Positions 7,367 through 16,054 of a stretch of DNA of 64,000 nt are shown one piece after another. How positions within the stretch are numbered: position 1 is the first letter of the stretch; the number at the start of each line of letters is the position of its first letter. The stretch is taken from positions 558,001-622,000 of the forward strand of contig JAIUPH010000011.1 in assembly GCA_020161065.1 (NCBI GenBank), given 5' to 3'. Source of the DNA: Pseudomonadota bacterium (GTDB lineage: Bacteria; Pseudomonadota; Gammaproteobacteria; Burkholderiales; Burkholderiaceae_C). The notes below the pieces were generated by a model. The model was not told where the DNA came from. It was given only the letters and a program-made list of their open reading frames with translations, and ran no database searches. The position numbers and the translations under genes are program-made.

Positions 7367-9454
7367 ATGAGCAGCACCCGCTACGAGCGCCAAGGCCGCG
7401 TCGCCGTCATCACGCTGGCGCACCCGCCGATCAACGGCATCAGCGCCGCGCTGCGCAGCAGCCTGCTCGACCATCTCGACCTCGCGCTGGCCGACCCCGA
7501 GGTGCAGGCCGTGGTGCTGGCCGGCAACGAGCGCGCCTTCTCCGGCGGTGCCGACGTCAAGGAGTTCGGCAGCCCGCTGGCGCTGCGCGAGCCGCGGCTG
7601 CCGGCGGTGATCGCGGCGCTGGAGTCGTCGCCCAAGCCGGTGGTCGCGGCCGTCGCCGGCGTCTGCATGGGCGGCGGGCTGGAACTGGCGCTGGGCGCGC
7701 ACTACCGCGTGCTGAAGGCCGATGCGCAGCTCGCGCTGCCCGAGGTCAAGCTCGGCCTGCTGCCCGGCGCCGGCGGCACGCAGCGGCTGCCGCGCGCCAT
7801 CGGCCTGGAGGCGGCGCTGAACATGATCGTCTCCGGCGCGGTGCTGCCCGGCGCGCGCTTCAAGGGCACGGCGCTGGCCGACGAGGTGGTCGACGGCGAC
7901 CCGCTGCCGGCCGCCATCGCGCTGGCCGGGCGCGTCGTCGACGAAGGCCTGCCGCTCAAGCGCCTGCGCGACCTGAAGGTCGCCGAGCCGCAGGCCGAGG
8001 CCTTCTTGCAGTTCGCGCGCAACTCGGTGGCGGCCACGTCCAAGCACTTTCCGGCGCCGCTGAAGTGCGTGGACGCGGTGAGCCTGTCGGTCGGCAAGCG
8101 CTTCGACGAAGGCCTGCGGCTGGAGCGCGAGATGTTCCTGTCGCTGATGAACACGCCCGAATCGCGCGCGCTGCGCCACGTGTTCGCCGCCGAGCGCGCC
8201 GCCGCCAAGCTGCCCGACGTGCCCGACGACACGCCGCTGCGCACCATCGCCCGCGTCGGCGTGATCGGCGCCGGCACCATGGGCGGCGGCATCACGATGA
8301 ACTTCCTCAACGTCGGCATTCCGGTGGTGCTGCTGGAAATGAAGCAGGAGGCGCTGGACAAGGGCCTGGCGACCATCCGCCGCAACTACGACAACAGCGC
8401 CAAGAAGGGCAAGCTCAAGGCCGAGCAGGTCGAGCAGCGCATGGCGCTCGTCACGCCGACGCTGAGCTACGACGCCTTCAAGGACGTCGACCTCGTGATC
8501 GAGGCGGTGTTCGAGAACATGGACGTCAAGCGTCAGGTGTTCGAGACGCTGGACGCGGTGTGCAAGCCCGGCGCCATCCTGGCGTCGAACACCTCGTACC
8601 TGAACCTCGACGCCATCGCGGCGACCACCCGGCGCCCGCAGGACGTGATCGGATTGCACTTCTTCAGCCCGGCCAACGTGATGAAGCTGCTGGAGGTGGT
8701 GCGCGGCGCGAAGACGGCGCCCGACGTGCTGGCCACCTGCATGGCGCTGGCGCGCCGCATCAAGAAGGTGGCGGTGGTCTCGGGCGTCTGCGACGGCTTC
8801 ATCGGCAACCGCATGCTGGCGCGCTACGGCGCCGCGGCCGCCGGGCTGATCGACGCCGGCGCGCTGCCGCAGCAGGTGGACGGCGCGCTGCAGGCCTTCG
8901 GCATGGCGATGGGCCCGTTCCGCATGGGCGACCTGGCGGGGCTGGACATCGGCTGGGCCACGCGCAAGCGCCGCGCCGCCGAGGCCGGCGTGGCGATGAC
9001 GCCGAGCGTGGCCGACCGGCTGTGCGAGGCCGGCCGCTTCGGCCAGAAGACCGGCGCCGGCTGGTACCGCTACGAGGCCGGCCGCCGCGACCCGCTGCCC
9101 GACCCGCTGACCGTGGGCCTGATCGAGCAGTTCCGCCACGACCGCGGCATCACGCCGCGCCGCGTGGACGACGGCGAGGTGGTCGAGCGCTGCATCTACG
9201 CGCTGGTCAACGAAGGCGCGCGCATCCTGGCCGAGGGCATCGCGGCGCGCGCCTCGGACATCGATGTCGTCTATCTCAACGGTTATGGCTTCCCGGCGCA
9301 CCGCGGCGGACCCATGCTGTACGCCGACACCGTGGGCCTGCCGACGGTGGTGCGCGCGCTGCGCCGCTTTGCCGCCGAGCCGGGGGCCGATGCCTCGTGG
9401 CAGCCGGCCACGCTGCTGCTGCAACTCGCCGCCGAAGGCAAGACCTTCAACTGA
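7367..9454 (+). CDS. Bifunctional enoyl-CoA hydratase/3-hydroxyacyl-CoA dehydrogenase
   Basis: The 695-residue enzyme has an N-terminal crotonase domain (about 1-190) and a C-terminal 3-hydroxyacyl-CoA dehydrogenase with NAD-binding and C-terminal domains. Crotonase features: the oxyanion-hole region AFSGGADVKEFG and two catalytic Glu residues in MGGGLELALG and LPEVKLGLLPGAGG. Dehydrogenase features: the Rossmann motif GVIGAGTMGGG near residue 298 and the catalytic His in GLHFFSPANVMK. Domain order and length match the FadB/FadJ and peroxisomal EHHADH type. A strong AGGAGAG Shine-Dalgarno at 7351-7357 supports the ATG at 7367. It performs two consecutive beta-oxidation steps. No thiolase or acyl-CoA dehydrogenase is visible in the window. 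Confidence 0.93.
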   Translation: MSSTRYERQGRVAVITLAHPPINGISAALRSSLLDHLDLALADPEVQAVVLAGNERAFSGGADVKEFGSPLALREPRLPAVIAALESSPKPVVAAVAGVCMGGGLELALGAHYRVLKADAQLALPEVKLGLLPGAGGTQRLPRAIGLEAALNMIVSGAVLPGARFKGTALADEVVDGDPLPAAIALAGRVVDEGLPLKRLRDLKVAEPQAEAFLQFARNSVAATSKHFPAPLKCVDAVSLSVGKRFDEGLRLEREMFLSLMNTPESRALRHVFAAERAAAKLPDVPDDTPLRTIARVGVIGAGTMGGGITMNFLNVGIPVVLLEMKQEALDKGLATIRRNYDNSAKKGKLKAEQVEQRMALVTPTLSYDAFKDVDLVIEAVFENMDVKRQVFETLDAVCKPGAILASNTSYLNLDAIAATTRRPQDVIGLHFFSPANVMKLLEVVRGAKTAPDVLATCMALARRIKKVAVVSGVCDGFIGNRMLARYGAAAAGLIDAGALPQQVDGALQAFGMAMGPFRMGDLAGLDIGWATRKRRAAEAGVAMTPSVADRLCEAGRFGQKTGAGWYRYEAGRRDPLPDPLTVGLIEQFRHDRGITPRRVDDGEVVERCIYALVNEGARILAEGIAARASDIDVVYLNGYGFPAHRGGPMLYADTVGLPTVVRALRRFAAEPGADASWQPATLLLQLAAEGKTFN

Positions 9455-9469
9455 GCGCGGCGGCTCGCG

Positions 9470-10534
9470 ATGGCCTTCGAGGAGTTCACCGGCACCAAGC
9501 CGGTCGCCGCCCAGCACGCCTTCGACGAGGCGGCGCTGCTGCGCTACCTGCAGGCCCGCATCCCCGGCTTCGGCAGCCGGCTGCAGGTGGAGCAGTTCAA
9601 GGGCGGGCAGTCCAACCCCACCTTCCGGCTGACCGCCGACAGCGGCCGTTATGTGCTGCGCCGCAAGCCGCCGGGCGAGCTGCTGCCCTCGGCGCATGCG
9701 GTGGACCGCGAGTTCCGCGTCATCAGCGCGCTGGCCGGCAGCGGCGTGCCGGTGGCGCGCGCCCAGCTGCTGTGCGACGACCCCTCGGTCATCGGCAGCC
9801 TGTTCTACGTGATGGACTGCGTCGACGGCCGCGTGCTGTGGGACCCGGCGCTGCCCGGCCTGACGCCCGACGAGCGCCGCGCCCACTACGACGAGCTGGG
9901 CCGCGTGATCGCCGCGCTGCACCAGGTCGACCCGCAGGCCGTGGGCCTGGGCGACTACGGCAAGCCCGGCAACTACATCGCCCGCCAGGTGGCGCGCTGG
10001 ACGGCGCAGTACCGCGCCGCCGAGACCGAGCCCATCGCCGCGATGGAGGCCTTGATCGAATGGCTGCCGGCGCGCATCCCGCCGGGCGACGAGGTGGCCA
10101 TCGTGCACGGCGACTACCGCTTCGACAACGTGATCTTCCACCCGAGGGAGCCGCGCATCCTGGCGGTGCTGGACTGGGAGCTGTCGACGCTGGGTCACCC
10201 GCTGGTGGACTTCGCCTACCACTGCATGACCTGGCACATGGCCACCGGCGCCACCGGCCGCGGCCTGGCCGGGCTGGCGCTGGCGCCGCTGGGCATCCCC
10301 GACGAAGCCGCCTACCTGCAGCGTTATCTCGAACGCACCGGCCGCCGCCAGGCGGTCAGCGCCGAAGACTGGCGCTACTACCTGGTGTTCAACATGTTCC
10401 GGCTGGCCGGCATCCTGCAGGGCATCATGAAGCGCGCGCTGCAAGGCAACGCCTCGAACGAACGCGCGCTGCAGGCCGGCCGCCGCGCCAAGCCGCTGGC
10501 CGAGCAGGCCTGGGCGCTGGCGCAGGGCGCCTGA
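9470..10534 (+). CDS. Phosphotransferase family protein (APH fold, ACAD10/LvaA-like)
   Basis: This 354-residue kinase-like protein has an aminoglycoside-phosphotransferase fold. The N-terminal lobe has FKGGQSNPTFRL, a glycine-rich ATP-binding segment, and YVLRRKPPGELL with the ATP-binding Lys. The catalytic loop is VHGDYRFDN at about residue 211, and the metal-binding Asp is in LDWELSTLGHPLVD at about 233. This subfamily is the kinase part of mammalian ACAD10/11 and bacterial LvaA, which phosphorylate 4-hydroxyacyl-CoAs during their breakdown (established knowledge). It begins 15 bases after the FadB-type gene, so it is probably in the same operon. That supports a role in hydroxy-acyl-CoA catabolism rather than antibiotic resistance (inference). 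Confidence 0.85.
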   Translation: MAFEEFTGTKPVAAQHAFDEAALLRYLQARIPGFGSRLQVEQFKGGQSNPTFRLTADSGRYVLRRKPPGELLPSAHAVDREFRVISALAGSGVPVARAQLLCDDPSVIGSLFYVMDCVDGRVLWDPALPGLTPDERRAHYDELGRVIAALHQVDPQAVGLGDYGKPGNYIARQVARWTAQYRAAETEPIAAMEALIEWLPARIPPGDEVAIVHGDYRFDNVIFHPREPRILAVLDWELSTLGHPLVDFAYHCMTWHMATGATGRGLAGLALAPLGIPDEAAYLQRYLERTGRRQAVSAEDWRYYLVFNMFRLAGILQGIMKRALQGNASNERALQAGRRAKPLAEQAWALAQGA

Positions 10535-10613
10535 GGGGCACCGGTCGCATCGGCCTGCGCCGACGACCGCCGGCGTGGACCAGCCCGCGCCAGCGGTTCG
10601 CTCAGCTTGCCGG

Positions 10614-11222
10614 TTAGGCGGTGACAGTCTTGCGCGCGGCCGCCTTCGGCGCGGCCTTCACCGGCTTGGCCGGCTTGGCGGCGGCCTTGGCCTCGCGCAG
10701 CGCGCTGGTCAGCACCTTGGCGTCGGCGCGCTTGGCCTTGGTGGCCGCCACCGCGTAAGCGGCTTCGGCTTCCTGGCGCATGGCCACGGCCTTGTCGAGC
10801 GCGGCCTGGTAGCGCTCGACGGTGTAGGTGTTCTCGGTGCCGATGTAGATGGAACTGCAGCGCGGCGCCTGCCCGTACTGCGGCAGCAGCACCGAGAAGC
10901 TGCAGCTGCGCACCCGCGCGCCGGCCCGCGAGCGCACGATCGGCCCCGAGATGCCCACCGGCAGGCGGCTGGCCTTGTTCTCGCTGGGGCGCTTCTGCAA
11001 CAGCGTGGGCGCCGGGCTGCTGGCAATGCGGCGCGCCAGTTCGAACTGCGCCGCCTCCAGCGAGGCCTTGGCGCCGCTGCCGTCCTGCGTGTGGTCGGAG
11101 AACAGCTTGGTGCCCGCGTAACGCACCTGCCAGCCGTGCGTGGCGCGGGTGTCGATGCGCTGGATGCCCTGCGGCACCTTGAATTTCTTGCCGTTGAAGA
11201 TGATGACGTCGCGGAACTTCAT
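10614..11222 (-). CDS. AP2-like basic protein with Lys/Ala-rich tail
   Basis: This 202-residue protein has two segments that read like AP2-type DNA-binding sheets: about residues 28-66 (HGWQVRYAGTKLFSD) and about 85-145 (LPVGISGPIVRSRAG, IYIGTENTYTVERY). The end is histone-H1-like, rich in Lys, Ala and Pro. Similar proteins of unknown function occur in Burkholderiales; DNA binding is inferred from the fold-like pattern and the basic tail. On its own strand, a CATAAT box (complement of 11329-11334) could be a -10, placing the promoter near the 3' end of the PanE-like gene. There is no functional link to its neighbours. Confidence 0.6.
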   Translation of the reverse strand: MKFRDVIIFNGKKFKVPQGIQRIDTRATHGWQVRYAGTKLFSDHTQDGSGAKASLEAAQFELARRIASSPAPTLLQKRPSENKASRLPVGISGPIVRSRAGARVRSCSFSVLLPQYGQAPRCSSIYIGTENTYTVERYQAALDKAVAMRQEAEAAYAVAATKAKRADAKVLTSALREAKAAAKPAKPVKAAPKAAARKTVTA

Positions 11223-11345
11223 GGGTATGTGTGTTGAGTCGATCGGCCTCCCCGAGACTCGCGCGTGCCTTGTCCAAAGAACTTCAGCCGCCCCGGCCGT
11301 TGTTCCCGGCGGTCCACGTCGCCGCGCGATTATGCGGCCATTGCT

Positions 11346-12323
11346 TCAAGAATAGAGCCCCCGCACTTGGGCGAACACCCGCGTCATCCCCAACAGGGCC
11401 GACACGTTCGGCGTGGCCACGCCGCAGCGCCGGCCCAGTTCCTGCACCGCGCCGACGATGGCGTCCAGCTCGATCGGCCGACCGGCGTCGACGTCCTGCA
11501 GCATCGAGGTGCGGAACGCACCCAGATGCGCGGTGACGCGGTGGCGGTCTTCGGGCGTCTCGGCAATCGCGCAGCCGATGCGCTGGCCGATGGCCGCGGC
11601 CTCGCGCATCGCCGCCGAGCAGAACTCGCGCAGTTCGGCATCGGCCAGGATGCGCTCGATGGTGGCGCCGGTGATCGCGCTCACCGGGTTCATCGTCAGG
11701 TTGCCCCACAGCTTGTACCAAAGGTCATAACGCAGGTTCTCGCTGTGCGTCACGTCGAAGCCGGCGGCGGCCAGCAGGTCGGCCACGCCTTGCGCACGCG
11801 CGCTGCGGCCGCCGCGCGGCTCGCCGACGATCAAGCCCTGGCCGCGCTGGTGCTGCACCACGCCCGGCGCGGCCAGCGCGGTGCTGGCGTGCACGACGCA
11901 GCCGATCAGCTGCTCGAAAGGCAGCGCCGCGGCGATGCCGCCGGCCGGGTCGACGCTGGCCAGCGGCGCGTCGCCGAGGCCCGGCAGCCCCAGCACGAAC
12001 CACCAGGGCACGCCGTTCATCGCCGGCATTAGCAAGGTGCGCGGGCCGATCAGCGGCGCCAGCGTCGGCGCCAGCGCCGGCAGCGCCGGGGCCTTCACCG
12101 CGATCACCACCAGGTCCTGCAGGCCCAGTTCGGCGGGCGCGGCCGCGGCGCGCACCGGCGCCTGCATTTCCCGCCCCTCGATGCGCAAGCGCCAGCCTTG
12201 CGCCTGCAAGGCCTGCAGCGTCTGGCCGCGCGCTAGCGCCGAGACCTCGGCAAGGCCGCTCAAGCCGAGCCGGCAGCCGATGAAGCCGCCGACGGCACCG
12301 GCACCCACGATGCACACCTTCAT
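11346..12323 (-). CDS. 2-dehydropantoate 2-reductase family protein (PanE/ApbA)
   Basis: The 325-residue protein starts MKVCIVGAGAVGGFIG, the N-terminal NADPH-binding Rossmann motif of ketopantoate reductases. The catalytic Lys region (KLWGNLTMNPVSAITGAT) and a later ELDAIVGAV segment in the C-terminal helical domain also fit. PanE reduces 2-dehydropantoate to pantoate in pantothenate (CoA) synthesis, but many paralogues have other 2-oxoacid substrates, so panE itself is not assigned. The ATG at 12323 is chosen because the GxGxxG motif must be N-terminal; the upstream open frame is antisense of boxB. It is divergent from boxB across 213 bases that hold an 8-bp inverted repeat. Confidence 0.85.
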   Translation of the reverse strand: MKVCIVGAGAVGGFIGCRLGLSGLAEVSALARGQTLQALQAQGWRLRIEGREMQAPVRAAAAPAELGLQDLVVIAVKAPALPALAPTLAPLIGPRTLLMPAMNGVPWWFVLGLPGLGDAPLASVDPAGGIAAALPFEQLIGCVVHASTALAAPGVVQHQRGQGLIVGEPRGGRSARAQGVADLLAAAGFDVTHSENLRYDLWYKLWGNLTMNPVSAITGATIERILADAELREFCSAAMREAAAIGQRIGCAIAETPEDRHRVTAHLGAFRTSMLQDVDAGRPIELDAIVGAVQELGRRCGVATPNVSALLGMTRVFAQVRGLYS

Positions 12324-12451
12324 CCAGATTGCTTTCGCGGCCGCGGGGCGGGCCGCCGTGGGCGGCGAGTCTCGCATGGCTCCCCTTCGGGAAAGCCCGT
12401 AGCCCCGGCAGCGCCCGCTGCTGATCCAGCGCAAACGGCCCCGGTTGATAA

Positions 12452-12496
12452 GCAACATACTGCATGTGTCTCGCAAGCGATAACGCACTATGTTGC
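12452..12496. promoter_or_regulatory. Inverted repeat in the boxB / PanE-like divergent region
   Basis: GCAACATA at 12452-12459 is matched by its exact complement TATGTTGC at 12489-12496, 29 bases apart. The surroundings are unusually AT-rich for this genome and include TTGATA at 12445-12450, a possible -35. The position between two divergent genes suits an operator for one or both. Only one TGCA is present inside, so the TGCA-N6-TGCA pattern I recall for BoxR/BzdR operators is not met. Confidence 0.45.
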
Positions 12497-12536
12497 GCCA
12501 TCCGCTGCGCCACCCACCGCACCAGGAGCCAGACCG

Positions 12537-14030
12537 ATGAGCCAGGAAGACGACACCCTGACCGAAGCCCGCGAGCAGATCAGCGACGAGCATTTCGTCG
12601 AGGTCCGCTACGACGAAGCCATACCGAACAACGTGGACCTTTCGTCGGACCGCCAGTTGCTGCGCGCGCTGCAGGCCTGGCATCCCAACTACCTGGAATG
12701 GTGGAAGGACATGGGGCCCGACGGCTTCCAGGACGCCGACGTCTACCTGCGCACCGCCGTCGGCGTCGACCCCGCGGGCTGGGCCAAGTTCGGCTACGTG
12801 AAGATGCCCGAGTACCGCTGGGGCATCCTGCTGGCGCCCAAGGTCGAAGGCCGCGCCATCCCCTGCGGCAAGCACAAGGGCGAGCCGGCGTGGCAGGAAG
12901 TGCCCGGCGAGTACCGCTCGCTGCTCAAGCGGCTGATCGTCGTGCAGGGCGACACCGAGCCGGCGTCCGTTGAACAACAGCGTTATCTCGGCAAGACCGC
13001 GCCCAGCCTGTACGACCTGCGCAACCTCTTCCAGGTCAACGTGGAGGAAGGCCGCCACCTGTGGGCGATGGTCTACCTGCTGGTCAAGCACTTCGGCAAG
13101 GACGGCCGCGAGGAAGCGCAGGCGCTGCTCGAGCGCCGCAGCGGCCAGCAGGACAACCCGCGCATCCTGGGCGCCTTCAACGAGCGCACGCCCGACTGGC
13201 TGAGCTTCTTCATGTTCACCTACTTCACCGACCGCGACGGCAAGATGCAACTGGCCGCGCTGGCCGAGAGCGGGTTCGATCCGCTGAGCCGCTCGTGCCG
13301 CTTCATGCTGACCGAAGAAGCGCACCACCTCTTCGTCGGCGAGACCGGCGTCGGCCGCACGATCGAAGCCACCTGCGCGGCGATGAAGCAAGCCGGCATC
13401 ACCGACCCCTACGACGTGCAGCGCATCCGCGCGCTCGGCGTGGTCGACCTGCCGCTCCTGCAGCGCAAGGCCAACTTCCACATGAGCGTGACGCGCGACC
13501 TGTTCGGCAGCGAGATCTCCAGCAACGCCGCCGATGCCTTCAACACCGGGCTGAAGGGCCGCTTCAACGAAGCGCAACTGAAGGACGACCACCAGTTGCA
13601 GGACGCCCGCTACACGGTCACGCGCGTCGTCGACGGCCGCCTCGTCGACGAGGCGGTGCCCGCCCTGCGCGCCATCAACTGCCGGCTGCTCGACGACTAC
13701 ATCGCCGACTGCCAGGGCGGCATCGACCGCTGGAACAAGGCCATCGAAAAAGCTGGCATCGACTTCCGCATCACGCAGCCGCACAAGGGCTTCAACCGCC
13801 GCATCGGCGAGTTCGCGGGCCAGCGCATCAGCCCGGCGGGCGAGTTGCTGACCGAGGCGCAATGGGCCGAGCGCCAGGGCCAGTGGCTGCCCGGCGACGA
13901 CGACCTTGCCTTCATCGGCTCGCTGATGAAGCCCTGCCTGCAGCCCGGCCGCTACGCGAGCTGGATCGCGCCGCCGCGCATGGGCATCAACCAGCAGCCG
14001 CTGGAGTTCGAGTACGTCAGGATCGATTGA
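12537..14030 (+). CDS. boxB: Benzoyl-CoA 2,3-epoxidase subunit B
   Basis: The 497-residue protein closely matches the BoxB family over its whole length. After a 25-residue leader it reads IPNNVDLSSDRQLLRALQ, then YLRTAVGVDPAGWAKFGYVK, then RNLFQVNVEEGRHLW. BoxB is a di-iron oxygenase; Glu/His ligands are visible in VNVEEGRHLW (near residue 170) and LTEEAHHLF (near 260). With the reductase BoxA it converts benzoyl-CoA to the 2,3-epoxide, which BoxC opens, in aerobic benzoate breakdown. Neither boxA, boxC nor a benzoate-CoA ligase is adjacent, so this copy is an orphan. It may serve a remote box cluster or act on another aryl-CoA. A strong hairpin follows the stop codon. Confidence 0.9.
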   Translation: MSQEDDTLTEAREQISDEHFVEVRYDEAIPNNVDLSSDRQLLRALQAWHPNYLEWWKDMGPDGFQDADVYLRTAVGVDPAGWAKFGYVKMPEYRWGILLAPKVEGRAIPCGKHKGEPAWQEVPGEYRSLLKRLIVVQGDTEPASVEQQRYLGKTAPSLYDLRNLFQVNVEEGRHLWAMVYLLVKHFGKDGREEAQALLERRSGQQDNPRILGAFNERTPDWLSFFMFTYFTDRDGKMQLAALAESGFDPLSRSCRFMLTEEAHHLFVGETGVGRTIEATCAAMKQAGITDPYDVQRIRALGVVDLPLLQRKANFHMSVTRDLFGSEISSNAADAFNTGLKGRFNEAQLKDDHQLQDARYTVTRVVDGRLVDEAVPALRAINCRLLDDYIADCQGGIDRWNKAIEKAGIDFRITQPHKGFNRRIGEFAGQRISPAGELLTEAQWAERQGQWLPGDDDLAFIGSLMKPCLQPGRYASWIAPPRMGINQQPLEFEYVRID

Positions 14031-14075
14031 CAGCGCGGCCGCGCAGCCCCCGCGTCCCTGGGGGTGCGACCGCGT

Positions 14076-14108
14076 CGCGGGCGGCGGCCGCAAGGCCCGC
14101 CGCCCGCG
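14076..14108 (+). terminator. Strong hairpin downstream of boxB
   Basis: A perfect 12-bp stem is formed by CGCGGGCGGCGG (14076-14087) and CCGCCGCCCGCG (14097-14108) with a 9-base loop that can itself form CC-GCAA-GG. It is followed by TCATTTG, a weak T-tail. It lies 45 bases after the boxB stop and probably ends that transcript. Confidence 0.6.
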
Positions 14109-14369
14109 TCATTTGCAGTGCGCTGAAATCGCTGGTAACGCCTTGTGCCGCAAGGCTTTGCCGAGGGCCGGCGGGCACCGCAATGCGGTCCGCGAAAGCC
14201 GTTTTTCGGGGCCCGCGGATCGGGTGCTTCCCGGTGCTGCCAGCACAATCATTGCGGGTATAGTGCGCCACTTTCCGGCGTCAGGCCGCAGCCGCTCACG
14301 AGGCGCCTGAACAAATCGAAGCGATGTTGGCCACCGACGCGGCGGCTTGCATCAGGAGGACTTTGCACC
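14109..14369 (+). promoter_or_regulatory. Upstream region of the tonB operon
   Basis: This is most of the only gene-free stretch over 300 bases (14031-14369). I see no credible small gene. A TATAGT box at 14259-14264 is a good -10 candidate, but the -35 (GCTGCC around 14236) is poor. No convincing Fur box is visible near it. An excellent Shine-Dalgarno (AGGAGGA, 14354-14360) precedes the GTG start of tonB. Confidence 0.4.
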
Positions 14370-15068
14370 GTGGATTTCGCCCAGCAACAACGCAAACCGG
14401 GCAGGCATGTGGTGGGCATCGGCATCGTGCTCGCGATGCACCTGCTGCTCGGTTGGGCGCTGGTCACCGGACTCGCACAGCGCATGGTCGAAGTGATCAG
14501 GGCGCCGATCGAGACCAAGATCATCGAGGAGGTCAAGCCGCCTCCGCCGCCGCCGCCCGAGAACCTGCCGCCGCCGCCGAAGTTCGCGCCGCCGCCGCCG
14601 TCCTTCGTGCCGCCGCCCGAGGTCAACGTCAACCCGCCGCCGACGCCGGCCCCGGTGATCACCACCACCACGGTGGCGCCGCCGCCGGCGCCGGTGACCA
14701 TCGCGCCGCCGCCGGCCCCGGTGGCCCCGCCGCCGGCGCCGGCAGCGCCGCCGGCGCCGCCGCGCATGGCGGCCAAGCCCACCATCGCCAACGTGCAGGC
14801 CTGCGCGCCGCAGGCCGACGACTACCCCGCCGCGGCGCGCCGCGCCGAAGCCACCGGCACCACGCGGGTGCGCTTCACCATCGGCGCCGACGGCAAGCTG
14901 GCCAGCGCCGACGTCATCAAGTCCTCGGGCCCCTCGCGCGAGCACAAGATGATGGACCGCGTGGCCGTGGCCAAGCTCAGCGAATGCAAGTTCGAAGCGG
15001 GACGCGACGAAACCGGCAAGCCGGTGGGCGGCGTCCACGAGGTCGAATACGTCTGGAAGCTCGAGTAG
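14370..15068 (+). CDS. tonB: Energy transducer TonB
   Basis: The 232-residue protein has a short cytoplasmic start, one membrane helix at about 14-34 and a long Pro-rich spacer (about 52-135) to cross the periplasm. The C-terminal TonB domain (about 145-232) includes DDYPAAARRAEATGTTRVRF and ends VEYVWKLE. TonB passes proton-motive energy from ExbB/ExbD to outer-membrane receptors. I chose the GTG at 14370 because AGGAGGA lies nine bases upstream and the membrane helix then sits correctly; the frame extends to 14145 without protein-like sequence. It heads a tonB-exbB-exbD-exbD operon. No TonB-dependent receptor is in the window. Confidence 0.92.
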   Translation: MDFAQQQRKPGRHVVGIGIVLAMHLLLGWALVTGLAQRMVEVIRAPIETKIIEEVKPPPPPPPENLPPPPKFAPPPPSFVPPPEVNVNPPPTPAPVITTTTVAPPPAPVTIAPPPAPVAPPPAPAAPPAPPRMAAKPTIANVQACAPQADDYPAAARRAEATGTTRVRFTIGADGKLASADVIKSSGPSREHKMMDRVAVAKLSECKFEAGRDETGKPVGGVHEVEYVWKLE

Positions 15069-15168
15069 TCCCGCCCCTCCTTCCCCACGCCTGATCAGCG
15101 GTCACCGCCGCGAACCATCGCCCTTCCACCAGCGCCCCATCCGCCTGCGCTGTTCCCACGGAGTCAAC

Positions 15169-16023
15169 ATGTTCCTGTCCAAAGCTCTTCGCACCTCGAT
15201 CGGGGCCTCGCTGATCGCTGCTGCCGGCCTGCTGGGCCTGGCCCCGGGCCTGGCATCGGCCCAGGCCTCGGCGCCGGCGGCCGACGCCGCATCGGCCGCC
15301 GCGCCCGCCCCGGCGCCGGCCCCCGCCCCGGCCGCCGCGCCGGCGGCCGCCGTCAGCGAAGAAGCCGTCGACAACCCCTACGGCCTGAAGGCGCTGTGGA
15401 ACCAGGGCGACTTCGTCGCCAAGGGCACGCTGATCATCATGCTCATCATGTCGATGGGCAGCTGGTACATCATCTTCACCAAGCTGTTCGAGCAGCGCGC
15501 CATGCTCAAGAGCGCCGAAAGCTCGGCCGACACCTTCTGGAAGGCCAGCTCGGTGAAGGCCGGCGTCAATGCGCTGCAGGAAGGCTCGGCCTTCCGCTAC
15601 ATCGCCGAGGCCGGCATCAAGGCCAGCGAGCACCACGAAGGCACGATGGTCGAGCAGATCGACAAGCTCACTTGGGTGGGCATGAGCGTCGACCGCGCCT
15701 CCGGCAGCATCCAGAGCCGCCTGACCGACGGCCTGGCCTTCCTGGCCACGGTGGGCTCCACGGCGCCTTTCGTCGGCCTGTTCGGCACCGTCTGGGGCAT
15801 CTACAACGCGCTGGTCAAGATCGGCATCAGCGGCCAGGCCTCGATCGACAAGGTGGCCGGCCCGGTGGGCGAGGCGCTGATCATGACGGCCATCGGCCTG
15901 GCCGTCGCGGTGCCCGCGGTGATGGGCTACAACTGGCTGATCCGCCGCAACAAGGCGGTGATGGACCGCGTGAAGGCCTTCAGCGGCGACCTGCACAACG
16001 TGCTGATCGCGGGCAAGCGCTGA
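15169..16023 (+). CDS. exbB: MotA/TolQ/ExbB proton channel family protein
   Basis: The 284-residue protein has a cleavable signal peptide ending near ASAQA and an Ala/Pro-rich periplasmic stretch (about 32-62). Three membrane segments follow, in the ExbB/TolQ arrangement (TLIIMLIMSMGSWYIIF, FLATVGSTAPFVGLFGTVWG, ALIMTAIGLAVAVPAVMGYN). The family signature VGSTAPFVGLFGTVWGIY is intact. ExbB pentamers with ExbD form the proton channel that energises TonB. A signal peptide plus Ala/Pro region is common in long-type ExbB. It lies 100 bases after tonB and 31 bases before the first exbD. Confidence 0.92.
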   Translation: MFLSKALRTSIGASLIAAAGLLGLAPGLASAQASAPAADAASAAAPAPAPAPAPAAAPAAAVSEEAVDNPYGLKALWNQGDFVAKGTLIIMLIMSMGSWYIIFTKLFEQRAMLKSAESSADTFWKASSVKAGVNALQEGSAFRYIAEAGIKASEHHEGTMVEQIDKLTWVGMSVDRASGSIQSRLTDGLAFLATVGSTAPFVGLFGTVWGIYNALVKIGISGQASIDKVAGPVGEALIMTAIGLAVAVPAVMGYNWLIRRNKAVMDRVKAFSGDLHNVLIAGKR

Positions 16024-16054
16024 AGCCGCCGTCCTCCGTCCGAGGCGCAAGCAC

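Noticed and set aside
14113-14310. A 65-codon + strand frame upstream of tonB
   Set aside because: No Shine-Dalgarno, no recognisable sequence, and it overlaps the likely tonB promoter.
14560-14770. Dense CCG/GCC repeats inside tonB
   Set aside because: They encode the normal Pro-rich spacer of TonB and need no separate explanation.
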